Part shown: one piece after another, positions 43,230 through 52,407 of the stretch | Numbering within the stretch: position 1 is the first letter of the stretch | Layout: each line of letters starts with the position of its first letter | From: Klebsiella michiganensis | GTDB taxonomy: Bacteria > Pseudomonadota > Gammaproteobacteria > Enterobacterales > Enterobacteriaceae | Assembly: GCA_000963575.1 (NCBI GenBank) | Contig: CP011077.1 | Span: 5,043,634-5,107,633, forward strand | DNA length: 64,000 nucleotides | Direction of reading: 5' to 3' | Translations under genes and position numbers: made by a program | The notes under the pieces: model-generated | The model's input: the letters and a program-made list of their open reading frames with translations, nothing else | Database searches by the model: none | What the model was told of the DNA's origin: nothing

Positions 43230-44681
43230 TCAGCGCCGCCAGCGACGCAGCAGGCGGCTTCTCATCCCGGTGTCAAAGCGCCAGATATGGTCAAAAATGC
43301 GCATGATGCCGGGCTTTCCATGTCCCGACATGGCGACCGCGTGAAAGCGGTTCTGATACTGTCGCTGTAGCGCCTTCACGCTACTGACGACATCGTCCGG
43401 CAGCCGTTGGGCGATAAAATCCGAAATCACCACCGCATCGGCATCGTGCCAGTCCCCGGTCTGCATTTTTTCCAGGATCGAGCGGAAGCAACTGGCAAGA
43501 TCTGTTCCGCCGCTGAAATGCTGGCTTAAAAAACGGATCGCCTGATCGATCCCGTCCCGCCCGCTGACCTCATAGCGCACTACTTCGCTGGAAAACAGCA
43601 TAATGAAACAGCGCCGGTTATCGGCGAGAGCAATCCGCATCAGCGCCAGGCAAAAGGCTTTCGCGCATTGCTCGTTGAACCCGCCCATGGAGCCGGAAGT
43701 GTCCACGCAAACAATAAATGGCCCACGGGGCTGTTCATCAAAATCCTGATGAGCAACCGGGCGTTCGATGACTTTTTCACGCCATGCGTCACCGTGCAGA
43801 CGGTAAGTGAGCAGTTGCTTCTCCACCAGCCTGCGGTAGAACTCAAACTCCAGTTCGGTAATACCCAGCGTTGCCAGCTCTGGCGGCAGCAGGCGCAGGA
43901 TATCGTCGCTGCGCTGCAGACCGTCCACCTGTTCTGGCACGGTAGCCGGTTCCCGAACCAGCATACGCCAGGGCTCCGTGGGGGAATCTTTTCGCGGGAC
44001 GGATTTTGCTTCACGAGAGCGCCCCAGCTGTTCGGCAAGCTGCATTAATTCTGGCTGACCGGTGAGAAACTCGCCGTATTGCACAATCAGCTGATAGTCC
44101 CCGCGCTTCAGGGCGCCGCCGCTCATATCCCACAGCTTGCCGGCCGCTTTGTCGTTCTCGGCAAGCGCGGGGTCCAGTTGTCCGCTAAGCGCCAGCCGCG
44201 CCTGAATCTCCGCCAGCAGCTTGTCGCGCTCGTCTTCTAATAACTGTTGGTTAAGTGATGTGGCTTGTACAACCAGGCTCAACCGCCAGCGCTGTAGAAA
44301 CAGCGTATGCTGCGCCTGGGTGAAATGTGGGTTATCGGCCACCAGCGTTTTGGCCTGCTCATAGAACGGCGAGCCGAGTTTGTGCAGCAGTTGAAGAATA
44401 TCCGGCAGTCGCGCCATGAGCTGCCCTGTAGTAAGCAGCTGGCTCTGCTGGTAGCAAAGGACTTCCTGCGCCAGTTCATCCGGAACATGCCCGTCCTTCA
44501 GGCGGCCTTTTAGCTGGTCCCGCCAGCGAGGTAAGTCTTCACTAACGGCTTTTTTTAAACGCGGGAATTTTTCGAAAAACACCGCCAGCTGCGGGGCAGC
44601 CAGCAGGGTAATAATGATCTCTTCTATCAGTTCACCTTCACCGATAGCCAGGATCATATCCAGCGTTTCAACGCTTATCAT
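43230..44681 (-). CDS. viaA: VWA-domain protein ViaA, partner of RavA
   Basis: Protein of 483 residues with a C-terminal von Willebrand A domain; the MIDAS motif is DTSGSMGG, about residue 328. It works with the MoxR AAA+ ATPase RavA, and in E. coli the pair affects respiratory complexes and aminoglycoside sensitivity under low oxygen. Its start overlaps the ravA end by four bases. Confidence 0.95.
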   Translation of the reverse strand: MISVETLDMILAIGEGELIEEIIITLLAAPQLAVFFEKFPRLKKAVSEDLPRWRDQLKGRLKDGHVPDELAQEVLCYQQSQLLTTGQLMARLPDILQLLHKLGSPFYEQAKTLVADNPHFTQAQHTLFLQRWRLSLVVQATSLNQQLLEDERDKLLAEIQARLALSGQLDPALAENDKAAGKLWDMSGGALKRGDYQLIVQYGEFLTGQPELMQLAEQLGRSREAKSVPRKDSPTEPWRMLVREPATVPEQVDGLQRSDDILRLLPPELATLGITELEFEFYRRLVEKQLLTYRLHGDAWREKVIERPVAHQDFDEQPRGPFIVCVDTSGSMGGFNEQCAKAFCLALMRIALADNRRCFIMLFSSEVVRYEVSGRDGIDQAIRFLSQHFSGGTDLASCFRSILEKMQTGDWHDADAVVISDFIAQRLPDDVVSSVKALQRQYQNRFHAVAMSGHGKPGIMRIFDHIWRFDTGMRSRLLRRWRR

Positions 44682-46171
44682 TGCCGGGCCTGTTTCAGCT
44701 GCGCCGCAACGTCCTGCAGGCTGGCTTCAATTTTCCCCAGCCAGTTGCTCTCAATAAACAGACATTTTTGCTGATCGTTAAAACGTTCGTGCTGCTGGTG
44801 CAGCGCGGCATCGAGATCGTCAAACTGTTTTTTGATCTCATCTGGCACGCCCTGCTGCTGGTGGCCCGGTAGCGCAAGCCGCGTGGCCTGTAGGCTGACA
44901 TCGCGGATAGTCAGGTGCAGGCTGTTGTCCACTTCCAGGTTAAGCAACTGCGCAAAGCCAATGCCGTTCAGCTTACCGCGGATCTCACCGCCTTTATTAA
45001 GCCACTGTGCCAGCGCTTCTCGCGCCAGAGTGATATGGATCACTTCGATATCGTGCAGCTTCAGCGGTTTTTGCAGTAAAAGCGTCAGCGTTTCGCCGGT
45101 TAACTCATCCGGGAGCTGGTACTGCGGTTTGCGGCTGAACATGCCGGTCTGCTTGAGTACGGTAAAAGCATCCCGATCGCTGCTTTGCTGCTGAAGCTGA
45201 AGGCGGCGCTGAACGATGGCGCTGAGTTTGCTAAGAATGGTCTGCTGTTGCCACGCGTGCCCGGTCATCAAAACTTCAATCTGCTGCTGCATCAAATTCA
45301 TGGTCGCCGTGTCGTGCCACAGGCAGTCTTTGAGCAGGATAAGATCGATAGGCGCCACGGTATCGCGACCGTTAAAGAAGGCGCTGGCCTGCAGCAAACG
45401 AATGGCTTTTTTCCAGCGACGATCGGATACATAAGGCGCGCCCGGCGTCGCCTCAAGCAACTGCCTCAGGGTGAAGATAAGGTCAAAAACGTCGTCCGGC
45501 AGCGTGACGCCGCCGATTTGCTGCTGCCAGCTGAAATATTCTTCATCGGTGACCTGCAGATTTTCGCTGACAGGATTGAAGTTTTCGTCGTGCTGGCTGA
45601 TAAGCATCGAGCGGAAATTCGCTTTGTCCTGCACTTTGTCCAGCCAGAGGCGAATCAGCATGCGGTCATACAGCGCTTCCAGGCTGCTGTCCGCTTCGGG
45701 TAATTCGTTGGAGGCGGCCACCAGCAGGCGCATAGGGATTTTTTCTTCACTGGCGCCGTTGCGGAAGCGGCGTTCGTTAATGGCGGTCAGCAGGGTGTTT
45801 AAAATTGCCGGGCCGGCTTTCCAGATCTCATCCAGGAACACGATTTCGGCTTCCGGCAGGTAGCCGGCGGTCAGTCGCTCATAGCGGCCTTCATCTTTCA
45901 GCGCCTGAATAGAAAGCGGACCAAAAACTTCTTCTGGCGTTGAGAAGCGAGTCATTAGATATTCAAAGGCTCGCGCTTCGCGAAAAGCAAATTTCAGGCG
46001 GCGGGCGATCAGGCTTTTTGCAATGCCTGGCGGGCCAAGTAAAAAGACGCTCTCGCCGCTCAGCGCCGCCAGCAAACAGAGACGAACGGCATGCTGACGC
46101 TCAAAAAGTCCCTTTTCCAGCGCCTGGCTGAGACGAGAAATTCTTTCAGCCAGCAAATGTGATTGAGCCAT
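44678..46171 (-). CDS. ravA: MoxR-type AAA+ ATPase RavA
   Basis: ATPase of 497 residues that forms hexamers and binds the lysine decarboxylase LdcI in E. coli. Walker A is GPPGIAKS at about residues 46-53, Walker B IVFLDEIWK, and the sensor ASNELPEAD. The C-terminal half holds the LARA-type insertion. It is first in the leftward ravA-viaA operon and divergent from kup. Confidence 0.95.
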   Translation of the reverse strand: MAQSHLLAERISRLSQALEKGLFERQHAVRLCLLAALSGESVFLLGPPGIAKSLIARRLKFAFREARAFEYLMTRFSTPEEVFGPLSIQALKDEGRYERLTAGYLPEAEIVFLDEIWKAGPAILNTLLTAINERRFRNGASEEKIPMRLLVAASNELPEADSSLEALYDRMLIRLWLDKVQDKANFRSMLISQHDENFNPVSENLQVTDEEYFSWQQQIGGVTLPDDVFDLIFTLRQLLEATPGAPYVSDRRWKKAIRLLQASAFFNGRDTVAPIDLILLKDCLWHDTATMNLMQQQIEVLMTGHAWQQQTILSKLSAIVQRRLQLQQQSSDRDAFTVLKQTGMFSRKPQYQLPDELTGETLTLLLQKPLKLHDIEVIHITLAREALAQWLNKGGEIRGKLNGIGFAQLLNLEVDNSLHLTIRDVSLQATRLALPGHQQQGVPDEIKKQFDDLDAALHQQHERFNDQQKCLFIESNWLGKIEASLQDVAAQLKQARQ

Positions 46172-46395
46172 AATTAGCTTTGCATCCTTACGCGGTTAAC
46201 CCTGTGGAGAAACGCGAGTATAGCGTTTATTTTTAGCCAGTTAATGTGCTGATTATGCCGCATGCAGCGTTTGAGCTGAGATAAGTCAAATGCATTTAGG
46301 AGTACGATTTACACAATTATCGTGCATACTGTGCGCCGTTTTGTGGGCCAAGGGACTAAGCACACGTTTTCGGGATTCCAACAAAAGATTAGTCT

Positions 46396-48264
46396 ATGAG
46401 CGCTGATAATAAACAATCGTTGCCGGCCGTTACGCTGGCTGCTATCGGGGTTGTGTACGGTGATATTGGTACCAGCCCGCTTTATACCCTTCGTGAATGT
46501 CTGTCCGGGCAGTTTGGGTTTGGCGTTGAACGCGACGCTGTGTTTGGCTTTTTGTCGTTAATTTTTTGGCTGTTGGTACTGGTCGTTTCCATCAAATATC
46601 TCACCTTCGTGATGCGTGCGGATAACGCCGGGGAAGGCGGGATCTTAACGCTAATGTCGCTTGCCGGTCGTAATACGACGGCGCGAATGACCTCTGTACT
46701 GGTGATCATGGGGTTGATTGGCGGCAGTTTCTTCTACGGCGAGGTGGTTATCACGCCGGCGATATCGGTGATGTCGGCCATAGAGGGTCTTGAGATAGCC
46801 GCGCCGCAGCTTGACCAGTATATTGTTCCCCTTTCTATTATTGTGCTGACGCTGCTGTTTATGATTCAGAAACACGGCACCGGCATCGTGGGCAAGCTGT
46901 TTGCGCCAGTGATGCTGCTGTGGTTCCTGACGCTCGCCGTCCTGGGCGCCCGCAGTATTATCGGCAACCCTGAAGTCCTGCAGGCGCTTAACCCCGCCTG
47001 GGCGGTGAATTTCTTCGTGCAGTATAAAGCCGTTTCGTTCGTTGCTCTGGGGGCGGTTGTGCTGGCAATAACCGGCGTTGAAGCGCTGTATGCCGATATG
47101 GGGCACTTCGGTAAGCTCCCGATTCGCATCGCATGGTTTGTTGCGGTTCTGCCGTCATTAGTCCTTAACTATTTTGGCCAGGGTGCCCTGCTGTTAAAGA
47201 ACCCGGAAGCGATCAAAAACCCGTTCTTCCTGCTGGCACCTGACTGGGCGTTAATCCCGCTGTTGGTATTGGCGACGCTGGCAACGGTGATTGCCTCTCA
47301 GGCCGTTATCTCAGGCGTTTTCTCGCTGACGCGTCAGGCGGTTCGCCTGGGGTATCTCTCGCCAATGCGCATCATCCATACCTCGGAAATGGAGTCCGGG
47401 CAGATTTACATTCCAGCGATTAACTGGATCCTGTATATCGCCGTGGTGATCGTCATCGTTAGCTTCGAACACTCAAGCAACCTTGCGGCGGCATACGGTA
47501 TCGCGGTAACTGGCACGATGGTGCTGACCTCGATTCTCTGCTGCACCGTAGCGCGCAAAAACTGGCACTGGAATAAAATTGCCGTGCTGCTGATGTGCGT
47601 GGGCTTCCTGTTTATCGACGTGCCGCTGTTCTCTGCCAACCTCGAGAAAATCGTTTCCGGCGGCTGGCTGCCGCTCACGCTGGGGCTTGTCATGTTTACC
47701 ATCATGACAACATGGAAGAGCGAGCGTTTCCGCCTGCTGCGTCGCATGCATGAGCACGGGAACTCGCTGGAAGCCATGATTGCGTCCCTTGAGAAGTCGC
47801 CCCCGGTTCGCGTGCCGGGCACTGCGGTATATATGTCCCGCGCATTGAATGTTATCCCGTTTGCCATGCTGCATAACCTGAAGCACAACAAAGTGCTGCA
47901 TGAGCGAGTCGTGCTGCTGACGCTGCGCACTGAAGACGCGCCATACGTGCATAACGTTCGCCGGGTTTCTATTGAGCAGCTGTCGCCAACCTTCTGGCGC
48001 GTGGTGGCCAGTTACGGCTGGCGTGAAACGCCAAACGTGGAAGAAATTTTCCACCGCTGTGGCCTGGAGGGCCTGAGCTGCCGGATGATGGAAACCTCGT
48101 TCTTCATGTCGCATGAGTCGCTGATTATCGGCAAACGTCCGTGGTATCTCCGCCTGCGCGGGAAGCTATTCCTGGCCCTGCAGCGAAATGCCCTGCGCGC
48201 GCCTGACCAGTTTGAGATCCCGCCGAACAGGGTTATCGAACTGGGAACCCAGGTCGAGATTTAA
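46396..48264 (+). CDS. kup: Low-affinity potassium transporter Kup
   Basis: Inner membrane K+/H+ symporter of 622 residues, the E. coli length. It has about 12 hydrophobic segments in the first 440 residues and a cytoplasmic C-terminal domain. The conserved N-terminal GVVYGDIGTSPLYTLRE motif and GGSFFYGEVVITPAISV are present. It has its own terminator and is not part of the rbs operon that follows. Confidence 0.97.
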   Translation: MSADNKQSLPAVTLAAIGVVYGDIGTSPLYTLRECLSGQFGFGVERDAVFGFLSLIFWLLVLVVSIKYLTFVMRADNAGEGGILTLMSLAGRNTTARMTSVLVIMGLIGGSFFYGEVVITPAISVMSAIEGLEIAAPQLDQYIVPLSIIVLTLLFMIQKHGTGIVGKLFAPVMLLWFLTLAVLGARSIIGNPEVLQALNPAWAVNFFVQYKAVSFVALGAVVLAITGVEALYADMGHFGKLPIRIAWFVAVLPSLVLNYFGQGALLLKNPEAIKNPFFLLAPDWALIPLLVLATLATVIASQAVISGVFSLTRQAVRLGYLSPMRIIHTSEMESGQIYIPAINWILYIAVVIVIVSFEHSSNLAAAYGIAVTGTMVLTSILCCTVARKNWHWNKIAVLLMCVGFLFIDVPLFSANLEKIVSGGWLPLTLGLVMFTIMTTWKSERFRLLRRMHEHGNSLEAMIASLEKSPPVRVPGTAVYMSRALNVIPFAMLHNLKHNKVLHERVVLLTLRTEDAPYVHNVRRVSIEQLSPTFWRVVASYGWRETPNVEEIFHRCGLEGLSCRMMETSFFMSHESLIIGKRPWYLRLRGKLFLALQRNALRAPDQFEIPPNRVIELGTQVEI

Positions 48265-48274
48265 GTCCTCTAAT

Positions 48275-48312
48275 ATTGCCCGGTGGCACAATGCTTACCG
48301 GGCAATTTTTTT
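48275..48312 (+). terminator. Rho-independent terminator of kup
   Basis: The stem attgcccggt / accgggcaat is followed by seven T. Confidence 0.93.
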
Positions 48313-48329
48313 ATAGGTGCGCGGTGATG

Positions 48330-48362
48330 CCCTCACCCCGACCCTCTCCCACAGGAGAGGGT
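48330..48362. repeat. Dispersed palindromic repeat between kup and rbsD
   Basis: A single unit ccctcaccccgaccctctcccacaggagaggg, the seventh locus of the family in this window. Confidence 0.75.
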
Positions 48363-48372
48363 GCAAACACTA

Positions 48373-48405
48373 AAAACGGCAACCAAAGTTGCCGTTTTAC
48401 TTTTA
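48373..48405. terminator. Second hairpin upstream of rbs
   Basis: The stem aaaacggcaac / gttgccgtttt with loop caaa is followed by actttt. It lies upstream of the rbs operators and can insulate the rbs promoter from readthrough. Confidence 0.7.
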
Positions 48406-48409
48406 CTGT

Positions 48410-48421
48410 CGAAACGTTTCG
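48410..48421. promoter_or_regulatory. RbsR operator 1 (distal)
   Basis: cgaaacgtttcg, a perfect 12-bp palindrome of the LacI-family type, identical to the proximal operator. Confidence 0.75.
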
Positions 48422-48489
48422 ATGTTGATCACACTTCTTTAACCTGGTGGTTGTTTAACCGCCATCTCTTTTCCTACACTCATTATCAG

Positions 48490-48501
48490 CGAAACGTTTC
48501 G
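48490..48501. promoter_or_regulatory. RbsR operator 2 (proximal)
   Basis: Palindrome agcgaaacgtttcgct, 16 bp before the rbsD start. This is the form known for the E. coli rbs operator. Confidence 0.85.
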
Positions 48502-48517
48502 CTAGTGGAGCAGGAAA

Positions 48518-48937
48518 ATGAAGAAAGGTACCGTTCTTAACGCTGATATTTCGGCCGTTATCTCCCGTCTGGGGCACACCGATACGCTGGTGGTTGCCGA
48601 TGCCGGGTTGCCAATTCCGCGCAATACCCAGCGCATCGATTTGGCATTAACTCACGGCGTTCCGGGCTTTATGCAGGTCGTGGACGTGGTAACTCAGGAA
48701 ATGCAGGTTGAGGCGGCAATCATTGCTTCTGAAATCAAACAACATAATCCCGCGCTTCACGAAACGTTGCTCAACCATATTGAGCAGCTGCAAAAACACC
48801 AGGGAAACACCATAACTATTCGTTACATCAGTCATGAGCAGTTCAAGCAGCACACCGCGGATGCACACGCGGTTATTCGCAGCGGGGAGTGTTCCCCGTA
48901 TGCGAATATCATTCTCTGTGCCGGCGTAACCTTCTGA
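48518..48937 (+). CDS. rbsD: D-ribose pyranase RbsD
   Basis: Enzyme of 139 residues that interconverts pyranose forms of ribose so that RbsK can use it. The N-terminal ISRLGHTDTLVVADAGLPIP includes the catalytic His, and the C-terminal GECSPYANIILCAGVTF is typical. It is the first gene of the rbsDACBKR operon and follows two RbsR operators. Confidence 0.96.
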   Translation: MKKGTVLNADISAVISRLGHTDTLVVADAGLPIPRNTQRIDLALTHGVPGFMQVVDVVTQEMQVEAAIIASEIKQHNPALHETLLNHIEQLQKHQGNTITIRYISHEQFKQHTADAHAVIRSGECSPYANIILCAGVTF

Positions 48938-48947
48938 GGAGGTCAGC

Positions 48948-50462
48948 ATGGAACCCTTACTGCAACTTAAAGGGATCGATAAATCGTTCCCAGGGGTGAA
49001 AGCCCTGTCTGGCGCGGCGCTGAACGTCTATCCCGGCCGTGCAATGGCGCTGGTGGGTGAAAACGGCGCCGGCAAATCCACGATGATGAAAGTCCTGACC
49101 GGGATCTATACCAAAGATGCGGGTTCGCTGCTGTGGCTGGGAAAAGAAACCGCCTTTAGCGGGCCAAAGGCATCCCAGGAAGCGGGCATTGGGATTATTC
49201 ACCAGGAGCTTAACCTTATCCCGCAGCTAAGCATTGCGGAGAACATCTTTCTTGGCCGTGAGTTTGTCGGGCACTTTGGCAATATTGACTGGAAGAGGAT
49301 GTACCGCGAAGCCGACAAGCTGCTGGCGAAGCTGAATTTACGCTACACCAGCGAACGTCTGGTGGGCGAGCTGTCGATTGGCGATCAGCAGATGGTTGAG
49401 ATCGCCAAGGTGCTGAGCTTTGAGTCCAAAGTCATCATTATGGATGAACCAACCGATGCGCTAACCGACACGGAAACCGAGTCGCTGTTCCGCGTTATCC
49501 GTGAGCTGAAGGCTCAGGGCTGCGGCATCGTGTATATCTCCCACCGTATGAAAGAAATTTTTGAGGTGTGCGACGACGTAACTGTGCTGCGTGACGGGCA
49601 GTTTATCGCCGAGCGCGAAGTCTCTACGCTCACCGAAGATACCCTGATCGAAATGATGGTTGGCCGCAAGCTTGAAGACCAGTATCCGCATCTGGACAAG
49701 CAGCCCGGCGATATTCGACTGCGGGTTGATAACGTTTCCGGTCCCGGCGTGAAGGATGTCTCTTTCACACTGCGGCAGGGGGAAATTCTCGGCGTGGCTG
49801 GCTTGATGGGCGCCGGGCGTACCGAACTGATGAAAGTACTGTATGGCGCGCTGCCGAGAACCGCCGGTTATGTGGCGCTGGATGGCCGCGAGGTGGTGAC
49901 TCGTTCTCCGCAGGATGGCTTGGCTAACGGCATCGTTTATATCTCCGAAGACCGCAAGCGTGATGGCCTGGTGCTGGGGATGTCGGTGAAGGAGAACATG
50001 TCGTTGACCGCGCTGCGTTATTTCAGCCGCGGGGCCGGCAGCCTGAAGCATAAAGATGAGCAACAGGCAGTGCAGGACTTCATTCGCCTGTTTAACGTCA
50101 AAACACCTTCTATGGAGCAGCCAATAGGTCTGCTGTCCGGCGGAAACCAGCAGAAAGTCGCCATCGCGCGCGGCCTGATGACTCGCCCGAAAGTATTGAT
50201 CCTCGACGAGCCAACCCGCGGTGTAGACGTGGGGGCGAAAAAAGAAATTTATCAGTTAATTAACCAGTTTAAAGCCGAAGGGTTGAGCATCATTCTTGTG
50301 TCGTCCGAGATGCCGGAAGTGCTGGGCATGAGCGACCGCATCATGGTTATCCACGAAGGGCGACTGAGCGGTGAGTTTTCCCGTGAAGAAGCCACTCAGG
50401 AGGCGCTGATGGCTGCGGCCGTTGGTAAGCTTAATCGAGTGAATCAGGAGTTAGATAAATGA
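48948..50462 (+). CDS. rbsA: Ribose ABC transporter ATPase RbsA
   Basis: Protein of 504 residues with two fused ATPase domains. The first has GENGAGKST and EPTDALTDTE; the second has the degenerate P-loop GLMGAGRTE, the signature LSGGNQQKVAIAR and EPTRGVDVG. It powers ribose import through RbsC. The 3' end overlaps rbsC by four bases. Confidence 0.97.
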   Translation: MEPLLQLKGIDKSFPGVKALSGAALNVYPGRAMALVGENGAGKSTMMKVLTGIYTKDAGSLLWLGKETAFSGPKASQEAGIGIIHQELNLIPQLSIAENIFLGREFVGHFGNIDWKRMYREADKLLAKLNLRYTSERLVGELSIGDQQMVEIAKVLSFESKVIIMDEPTDALTDTETESLFRVIRELKAQGCGIVYISHRMKEIFEVCDDVTVLRDGQFIAEREVSTLTEDTLIEMMVGRKLEDQYPHLDKQPGDIRLRVDNVSGPGVKDVSFTLRQGEILGVAGLMGAGRTELMKVLYGALPRTAGYVALDGREVVTRSPQDGLANGIVYISEDRKRDGLVLGMSVKENMSLTALRYFSRGAGSLKHKDEQQAVQDFIRLFNVKTPSMEQPIGLLSGGNQQKVAIARGLMTRPKVLILDEPTRGVDVGAKKEIYQLINQFKAEGLSIILVSSEMPEVLGMSDRIMVIHEGRLSGEFSREEATQEALMAAAVGKLNRVNQELDK

Positions 50463-51424
50463 GTACCCAGACCGTGTCCACCCGTCGCTGGTTCACCAAA
50501 GCGTGGCTGATGGAGCAAAAATCGCTGATCGCTCTGCTGGTGCTGATTGCGATTGTCTCGGCCCTGAGCCCGAATTTCTTTACCGTGAATAACCTGTTCA
50601 ACATCCTGCAGCAAACGTCGGTGAACGCCATTATGGCGGTGGGGATGACGCTGGTCATTCTGACCTCCGGGATCGACCTGTCCGTTGGTTCCCTTCTGGC
50701 GCTAACCGGGGCGGTGGCCGCCTCGATTGTAGGCTTTGAGGTGAATGCGCTGGTGGCCGTTGCCGCTGCGTTGGCTCTCGGGGCCGCAATTGGTGCCGTA
50801 ACGGGCGTCATTGTGGCAAAAGGACGGGTTCAGGCCTTTATCGCCACGCTGGTGATGATGTTGCTGCTGCGCGGTGTAACGCTGGTTTATACCAATGGCA
50901 GCCCGATGAACACCGGCTTCTCGGACAATGCAGACCTGTTTGGCTGGTTCGGTATTGGCCGCCCGCTGGGGATCCCAACGCCGGTCTGGATCATGGCGAT
51001 TGTCTTCCTGGCCGCGTGGTACATGCTGCACCATACTCGCCTGGGGCGTTATATCTATGCGCTCGGCGGTAACGAGGCGGCGACGCGCCTGTCAGGCATT
51101 AGCGTCAACAAAGTGAAAATCATCGTCTACTCTCTGTGTGGTCTGCTGGCGTCTCTGGCCGGGATCATCGAAGTAGCGCGTCTTTCCTCTGCTCAGCCAA
51201 CGGCGGGTGCGGGATACGAACTGGATGCTATCGCGGCGGTTGTGCTGGGCGGTACCAGCCTGGCGGGCGGCAAAGGCCGGATTGTCGGCACGCTGATCGG
51301 GGCATTGATTCTCGGCTTCCTGAACAACGGTCTGAATTTATTAGGTGTTTCTTCTTATTACCAGATGATCGTCAAAGCGGTGGTAATTTTGCTGGCGGTA
51401 CTGGTGGACAATAAAAAGCAGTAA
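50459..51424 (+). CDS. rbsC: Ribose ABC transporter permease RbsC
   Basis: Inner membrane permease of 321 residues, hydrophobic throughout, with GIDLSVGSLLALTG, GNEAATRLSGI (ATPase contact) and VLGGTSLAGGKGRI. The length equals E. coli RbsC. Confidence 0.97.
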   Translation: MSTQTVSTRRWFTKAWLMEQKSLIALLVLIAIVSALSPNFFTVNNLFNILQQTSVNAIMAVGMTLVILTSGIDLSVGSLLALTGAVAASIVGFEVNALVAVAAALALGAAIGAVTGVIVAKGRVQAFIATLVMMLLLRGVTLVYTNGSPMNTGFSDNADLFGWFGIGRPLGIPTPVWIMAIVFLAAWYMLHHTRLGRYIYALGGNEAATRLSGISVNKVKIIVYSLCGLLASLAGIIEVARLSSAQPTAGAGYELDAIAAVVLGGTSLAGGKGRIVGTLIGALILGFLNNGLNLLGVSSYYQMIVKAVVILLAVLVDNKKQ

Positions 51425-51451
51425 AACCATAACCCTACAGGACATCTGACT

Positions 51452-52339
51452 ATGAACATGAAAAAACTGGCTACCCTGGTTTCCGCTGTCGCTCTGAGCG
51501 CCACCGTAAGCGCAAACGCTATGGCAAAAGACACCATCGCGCTGGTGGTGTCTACCCTGAACAACCCGTTCTTCGTGTCGCTGAAAGATGGCGCGCAGAA
51601 AGAGGCCGACAAGCTGGGCTACAACCTGGTGGTGCTGGATTCACAAAACAACCCGGCAAAAGAGCTGGCAAACGTGCAGGACTTAACCGTGCGCGGCACC
51701 AAATTAATGCTGATTAACCCAACGGATTCAGACGCTGTGGGTAATGCCGTTAAAATGGCAAATCAGGCTAAAATCCCGGTGATCACCCTCGACCGTATGG
51801 CAAACCAGGGCACCGTGGTAAGCCACATCGCTTCTGATAACGTTGCTGGCGGCAAAATGGCCGGTGATTTCATCGCTAAGAAACTGGGCGACGGCGCTAA
51901 AGTCATTGAACTGCAGGGGATTGCCGGTGCTTCCGCCGCCCGTGAACGTGGTGAAGGTTTCAAACAGGCTGTGGCGGCTCATAAATTTGACGTTCTGGCC
52001 AGCCAGCCGGCTGACTTTGACCGCACTAAAGGTCTGAACGTTATGCAAAACCTGCTGACTGCACACCCTAACGTCCAGGCCGTATTTGCTCAGAACGACG
52101 AAATGGCACTGGGTGCCCTGCGTGCGCTGCAAACTGCGGGTAAGTCTGATGTGCTGGTCGTCGGTTTCGACGGCACTGCCGACGGCGTGAAAGCCGTTGA
52201 AGGCGGCAAACTGGGGGCGACAGTTGCTCAGATGGCTGACCAGATCGGCGTTATCGGTGTGGAAACCGCCGATAAAGTGCTGAAAGGCGAAAAAGTGGAT
52301 GCGAAAATCCCGGTTGATTTGAAACTGATCGCCAAATAA
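51452..52339 (+). CDS. rbsB: Periplasmic ribose-binding protein RbsB
   Basis: Receptor of the ribose transporter and of the Trg chemoreceptor. It is 295 residues with a signal peptide ending in NAMA near residue 25. Sugar-site segments such as NNPFFVSLKDGA, DSQNNPAKE and FAQNDEMALGAL are visible. A hairpin follows the gene. Confidence 0.97.
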   Translation: MNMKKLATLVSAVALSATVSANAMAKDTIALVVSTLNNPFFVSLKDGAQKEADKLGYNLVVLDSQNNPAKELANVQDLTVRGTKLMLINPTDSDAVGNAVKMANQAKIPVITLDRMANQGTVVSHIASDNVAGGKMAGDFIAKKLGDGAKVIELQGIAGASAARERGEGFKQAVAAHKFDVLASQPADFDRTKGLNVMQNLLTAHPNVQAVFAQNDEMALGALRALQTAGKSDVLVVGFDGTADGVKAVEGGKLGATVAQMADQIGVIGVETADKVLKGEKVDAKIPVDLKLIAK

Positions 52340-52362
52340 GAATCAAAGAAAAGCAGGGCAAC

Positions 52363-52386
52363 GCGCCACTCAGGCATGAGTGGCGC
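52363..52386 (+). other. Hairpin in the rbsB-rbsK gap
   Basis: A perfect 9-bp stem gcgccactc / gagtggcgc with a six-base loop and no U run. It is likely to protect the 3' end of the abundant rbsB message (inference). Confidence 0.6.
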
Positions 52387-52407
52387 ACTCAAACTGGATA
52401 TCAAGAT

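Noticed and set aside
48424..48440. CRP site upstream of rbsD (ttgatcacac)
   Set aside because: Only one half of the CRP consensus is good, with the other half poorly matched; catabolite control is likely but this site is not convincing.
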